A DNA stretch of 64,000 nt from positions 124,001 to 188,000 of the forward strand of contig NZ_VICB01000010.1 of the NCBI RefSeq assembly GCF_006546835.1, written 5' to 3'. The position numbers and the translations under genes were made by a program. The notes beneath the pieces were generated by a model. The model was not told the origin of the DNA. It did not search any database and saw only the letters and a program-made list of their open reading frames with translations. This document shows positions 61,871 through 64,000 of this stretch, piece after piece (the first letter of the stretch is position 1; the number at the start of each line of letters is the position of its first letter). Source of the stretch: Actinomyces johnsonii (lineage in GTDB: Bacteria; Actinomycetota; Actinomycetes; Actinomycetales; Actinomycetaceae).

Positions 61871-63178
61871 GTGACGGTGAAGAAGGCTGTGCGTCGACGC
61901 GTCCCGAGGCTGGTCGGCCTCGCGGGTGCGGTGGTGCTGGCGTCCTCGCTGAGCACGCCCATGATGATGACGGCGGCGGCCGAGCCGGCCGCGGACCCCA
62001 CTTTTAATACGGTTGCCGAGATGGCGCAGGCTACCGCCGCCGCCGGCAGCACCCTCACCACCCTTGGTGACGAGGCGCCGGGCGATGGTGGCGGACTGGT
62101 CTACACCGTTGAGAGCACGAGTCCCGCCGGCGCGCTGGGGGCCGTTTCGGTCATGCTGGCCGACGGCCAGTGGGCCGTGCCGAAGACGCTTCCGGTCGCC
62201 CCGACCGTGGCCTCGGACGGCGCCGCCGCCAGTGATGTGGTGGCCCGGGCGCAGTCCTTCGCCGACGCCGGAGGGGCCCTGGTCGTGGATCCGTCCCGTC
62301 CCACGCCGTTGTCGGGCGCGAATGTCCACGCCGGTGGTTCCGGCCCGTACCCGATCAGCTCGTCGGCTCTGGTGGGCATGGTGCTCTCCGGCTGGGATTA
62401 CTCGCACACCACCTACGTGGCTGACCAGAACACCCCGGTGGGGTACCGGGCCGACGTCGGGCAGGACCTCAGCGGGGCCTGGAAGCCGGACGATCTGGCG
62501 GGCTGGTTCAACTCTCAGAACCGCCTGTGGCTGAACACGAACGGCGCCATCAACCCGGGGGACATCGTCTTCTTCTCCAACCCGCTGTCCGTGGGGCAGA
62601 GCGGTTCCGGCTCTGCTCCCGCCCAGTCCACGGTGTTCGGGAACATCTACGACGTCGGCATCTACATGGGGGACAACAAGGTCATCAGGGCCTCGTCCGG
62701 TGGTGTCCAGGTTGAGGAGCTTGACGCTCAGAAGGCGGCGGATCTCTCCCTGGTGGCGCGTCCGCTGTGGTCCGCGCCCGAGGGTGGTGCGGCCGCCCCG
62801 GATCAGCAGCAGGCGGGCAGTGGCGCCGGTGGAGGCTCGACGCCGACCCCGGATGGTTCGTCGTCGGCCTCATCCCAGCAGAGCGCGCAGGCTCCTGCGG
62901 CGGGGGCGCCCTCCGTCAACGGCGGTACGGTGCCGGACGGTTCTGGACCCGGCTCGCAGTCTTCGAACGGGACCGGCCATGACGACCGCAATGAGGTCGT
63001 GGTGGGCGCCAGCAGCAGCCAGGACAGCAAGGGGCGCACGAGCGCCGCTGAGCGGTCCTCGGCCAAGAGCGCCCGGGAGCGGTGGCTGCCGGTGACCGGT
63101 GTGGCAATCGGCGTGCTGTCGACGGCGGCGATCCTGCTGTCCTGCGGCCTGATCGTCCTGCGTCTGCGCCGCGGCTGA
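61871..63178 (+). CDS. LPXTG-anchored surface protein with degenerate NlpC/P60 fold
   Basis: A 435-residue surface protein. A signal peptide (residues 1-36) precedes a domain (about 60-300) that looks like NlpC/P60 because of GDIVFFSNPL and IYDVGIYMGDNKVIRASSGG, but the catalytic Cys position reads SSSALVGM (Cys to Ser) and the catalytic His position reads YDVGIYMG (His to Asp). It then has a Ser/Gly/Pro-rich stalk and the sortase signal LPVTG, a hydrophobic helix and a basic RLRRG tail. GTG 61871 lies 6 nt after GGAAGGA; GTG 61850 is less supported. Anchoring by sortase is well supported; enzyme activity is unlikely. Confidence 0.72.
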   Translation: MTVKKAVRRRVPRLVGLAGAVVLASSLSTPMMMTAAAEPAADPTFNTVAEMAQATAAAGSTLTTLGDEAPGDGGGLVYTVESTSPAGALGAVSVMLADGQWAVPKTLPVAPTVASDGAAASDVVARAQSFADAGGALVVDPSRPTPLSGANVHAGGSGPYPISSSALVGMVLSGWDYSHTTYVADQNTPVGYRADVGQDLSGAWKPDDLAGWFNSQNRLWLNTNGAINPGDIVFFSNPLSVGQSGSGSAPAQSTVFGNIYDVGIYMGDNKVIRASSGGVQVEELDAQKAADLSLVARPLWSAPEGGAAAPDQQQAGSGAGGGSTPTPDGSSSASSQQSAQAPAAGAPSVNGGTVPDGSGPGSQSSNGTGHDDRNEVVVGASSSQDSKGRTSAAERSSAKSARERWLPVTGVAIGVLSTAAILLSCGLIVLRLRRG

Positions 63179-63664
63179 AGCGGGGCCGGTGCGGGGCGCC
63201 TGGTTATGTTGGTCTGCCCGGTGTGCTGACGGCGCTCGTGAGCGAGCGACAAGTGGGCGCGAGGGGGCGGTCGCCGATTTTCTCGGCGCCGCCCATGTTT
63301 TTAGCGCCTGATGGCCGGGCTCCCTGCGGTATAGCCGTTTCGGTCGCGTGACGCTTGCTGGAATCCTGTGAGGTCACCTGGCGCGAATCTACCTGAGATC
63401 AACGCGTGCATGGTGCTTGCCGTCAACGGATTTGTGGTCGGATGGGCCGTTCTCTCGCGGTGCTAGCGGTTCGGTGTCCATGCAGCGGACATGGCCGAGG
63501 CTACCGGCGATGTAGTTGGGCGGAAAACCGCGGGATTCTGCGGTTCTCGCTAGGCTCCCGATGCCTCAGCCGCGTTCATGTCCGTTCTGTGGACACCGGT
63601 CTCCGCTCACTCGCCGGCCTTGTTGGCAACTGACGATGGCGTCAACGGCAGAGGTTATCCCTCG
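63179..63664. other. Intergenic region between LPXTG gene and CRISPR array
   Basis: No gene is supportable. The main feature is the nested palindromic element at 63472-63598. The 65 bp before the first repeat show nothing that resembles a leader promoter. Confidence 0.5.
63472..63598. repeat. Palindromic intergenic element, copy B (~127 bp)
   Basis: Outer arms CGGTGTCCA-N5-CGGACATG (63472-63493) and CATGTCCG-N5-TGGACACCG (63577-63598) are exact inverted repeats apart from the N5. The centre (63524-63547) is AAAACCGC-N8-GCGGTTCT with GATTC at the dyad, matching copy A at 3265-3288 in 21 of 24 positions. Flanking spacers are 30 and 29 nt. Confidence 0.65.
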
Positions 63665-64000
63665 GTCTTAATACACCTTCTGGTGCGAGGTGCTTTCTGA
63701 CCCAAATCAATCATTGTTGGCCTCTGCGTTTCGTGTCTCAATGCACCTTCTGGTGCTGGGTGCTTTCTGACTGGGCTCCGGCTGACTATGAGGTGCCTGC
63801 CGGCTAGTCTCAATGCACCTTCTGGTGCTGGGTGCTTTCTGACTTTCACTGTCACGACACGGTGGAGCCTTGATTTTGAGTCTCAATGCACCTTCTGGTG
63901 CTGGGTGCTTTCTGACAGCTCAACTGAGTGAACCCTGTTTGGCATCAGATAGTCTCAATGCACCTTCTGGTGCTGGGTGCTTTCTGACCCCTGCCTCTGG
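63665..64000 (-). CRISPR. CRISPR array, trailer end (five repeats visible)
   Basis: Repeats of 37 nt at 63665-63701, 63735-63771, 63807-63843, 63880-63916 and 63952-63988; spacers of 33, 35, 36 and 35 nt, with a fifth beginning at 63989. As read on the plus strand the repeat begins GTCTCAATGCACCTTCTGGT and ends GCTGGGTGCTTTCTGAC. The first repeat has four changes, typical of the trailer end. On the minus strand the repeat ends ATTGAGAC, the usual 8-nt 5' crRNA handle, and contains the stem CACC-AGAA-GGTG, so transcription is inferred leftward from a leader beyond the right edge. No cas gene is in the window, so the type is not assigned. Confidence 0.95.

Overview
The window is high-GC actinobacterial chromosome. 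Frequent GTG starts, genes joined by 1-4 nt overlaps, actinobacteria-specific families (GlnR, DUF2516, a nitrobindin-type FABP, a MutT1-type Nudix/phosphohistidine phosphatase) and an LPXTG surface protein fit a Gram-positive of the Actinomyces type. The genus is inferred from gene content and style; no rRNA or marker gene fixes it. Almost all of the window is ordinary vertically inherited chromosome, with one probable integrated-element edge at the left and a CRISPR array at the right.

Layout. 1-2.2 kb: a probable integrative-element end abutting the 3' end of tRNA-Lys(TTT), with a GNAT acetyltransferase and a divergent pair of small HTH regulators that both look leaderless. 2.5-13.1 kb: a phosphate block of polyphosphate kinase, MutT1-like protein and pstSCAB behind a four-unit PHO-box-like repeat, then the orphan regulator glnR on the other strand. 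13.2-23.2 kb: small housekeeping and hypothetical genes (membrane protein, ArsR/SRPBCC pair, TfoX-like, FABP, YgfZ, DUF2516, dtd, arginase-like), an internally deleted second copy of dtd, and a divergent threonine dehydratase/LysR pair. 23.4-27.9 kb: an ABC-2 exporter translationally coupled to a NarL-type two-component system, then a lipoprotein. 28-30.7 kb: clpC. 31.3-36.6 kb: a three-gene overlapping polysaccharide operon (PelG-like, PelF-like glycosyltransferase with a long disordered N-terminus, GHL15-like hydrolase). 36.8-44.8 kb: sugar MFS transporter, universal stress protein, pyruvate phosphate dikinase and an MprF-like protein. 45.3-52.6 kb: a large protein with a RAMA-like C-terminus, a beta-lactamase-fold lipoprotein, a second NarL-type two-component system and an alpha/beta hydrolase. 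52.7-63.2 kb: metY-metX, an NlpC/P60 hydrolase, ppa, dacB, a zincin, hpt and an LPXTG protein with a degraded NlpC/P60 fold. 63.66-64 kb: the trailer end of a CRISPR array that runs off the window, with no cas genes inside it.

How they work together. Ppk, the Nudix/phosphatase, PstSCAB, GlnR and inorganic pyrophosphatase form a phosphate uptake, storage and sensing set. MetY and MetX supply methionine by direct sulfhydrylation. DacB, the NlpC/P60 protein and the MprF-like protein act on the envelope. The Pel-like trio is the main candidate for matrix polysaccharide production.

The non-coding structures most worth attention are two (possibly three) copies of a ~125 bp palindromic intergenic element (3214-3338, 63472-63598, perhaps 11986-12118) and a mirrored array of an 8-mer repeated every 20-21 bp at 38841-38994. 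Among proteins, the PelF N-terminal motif repeats, the RAMA/NucS-like protein and the NlpC/P60 pseudoenzyme stand out.
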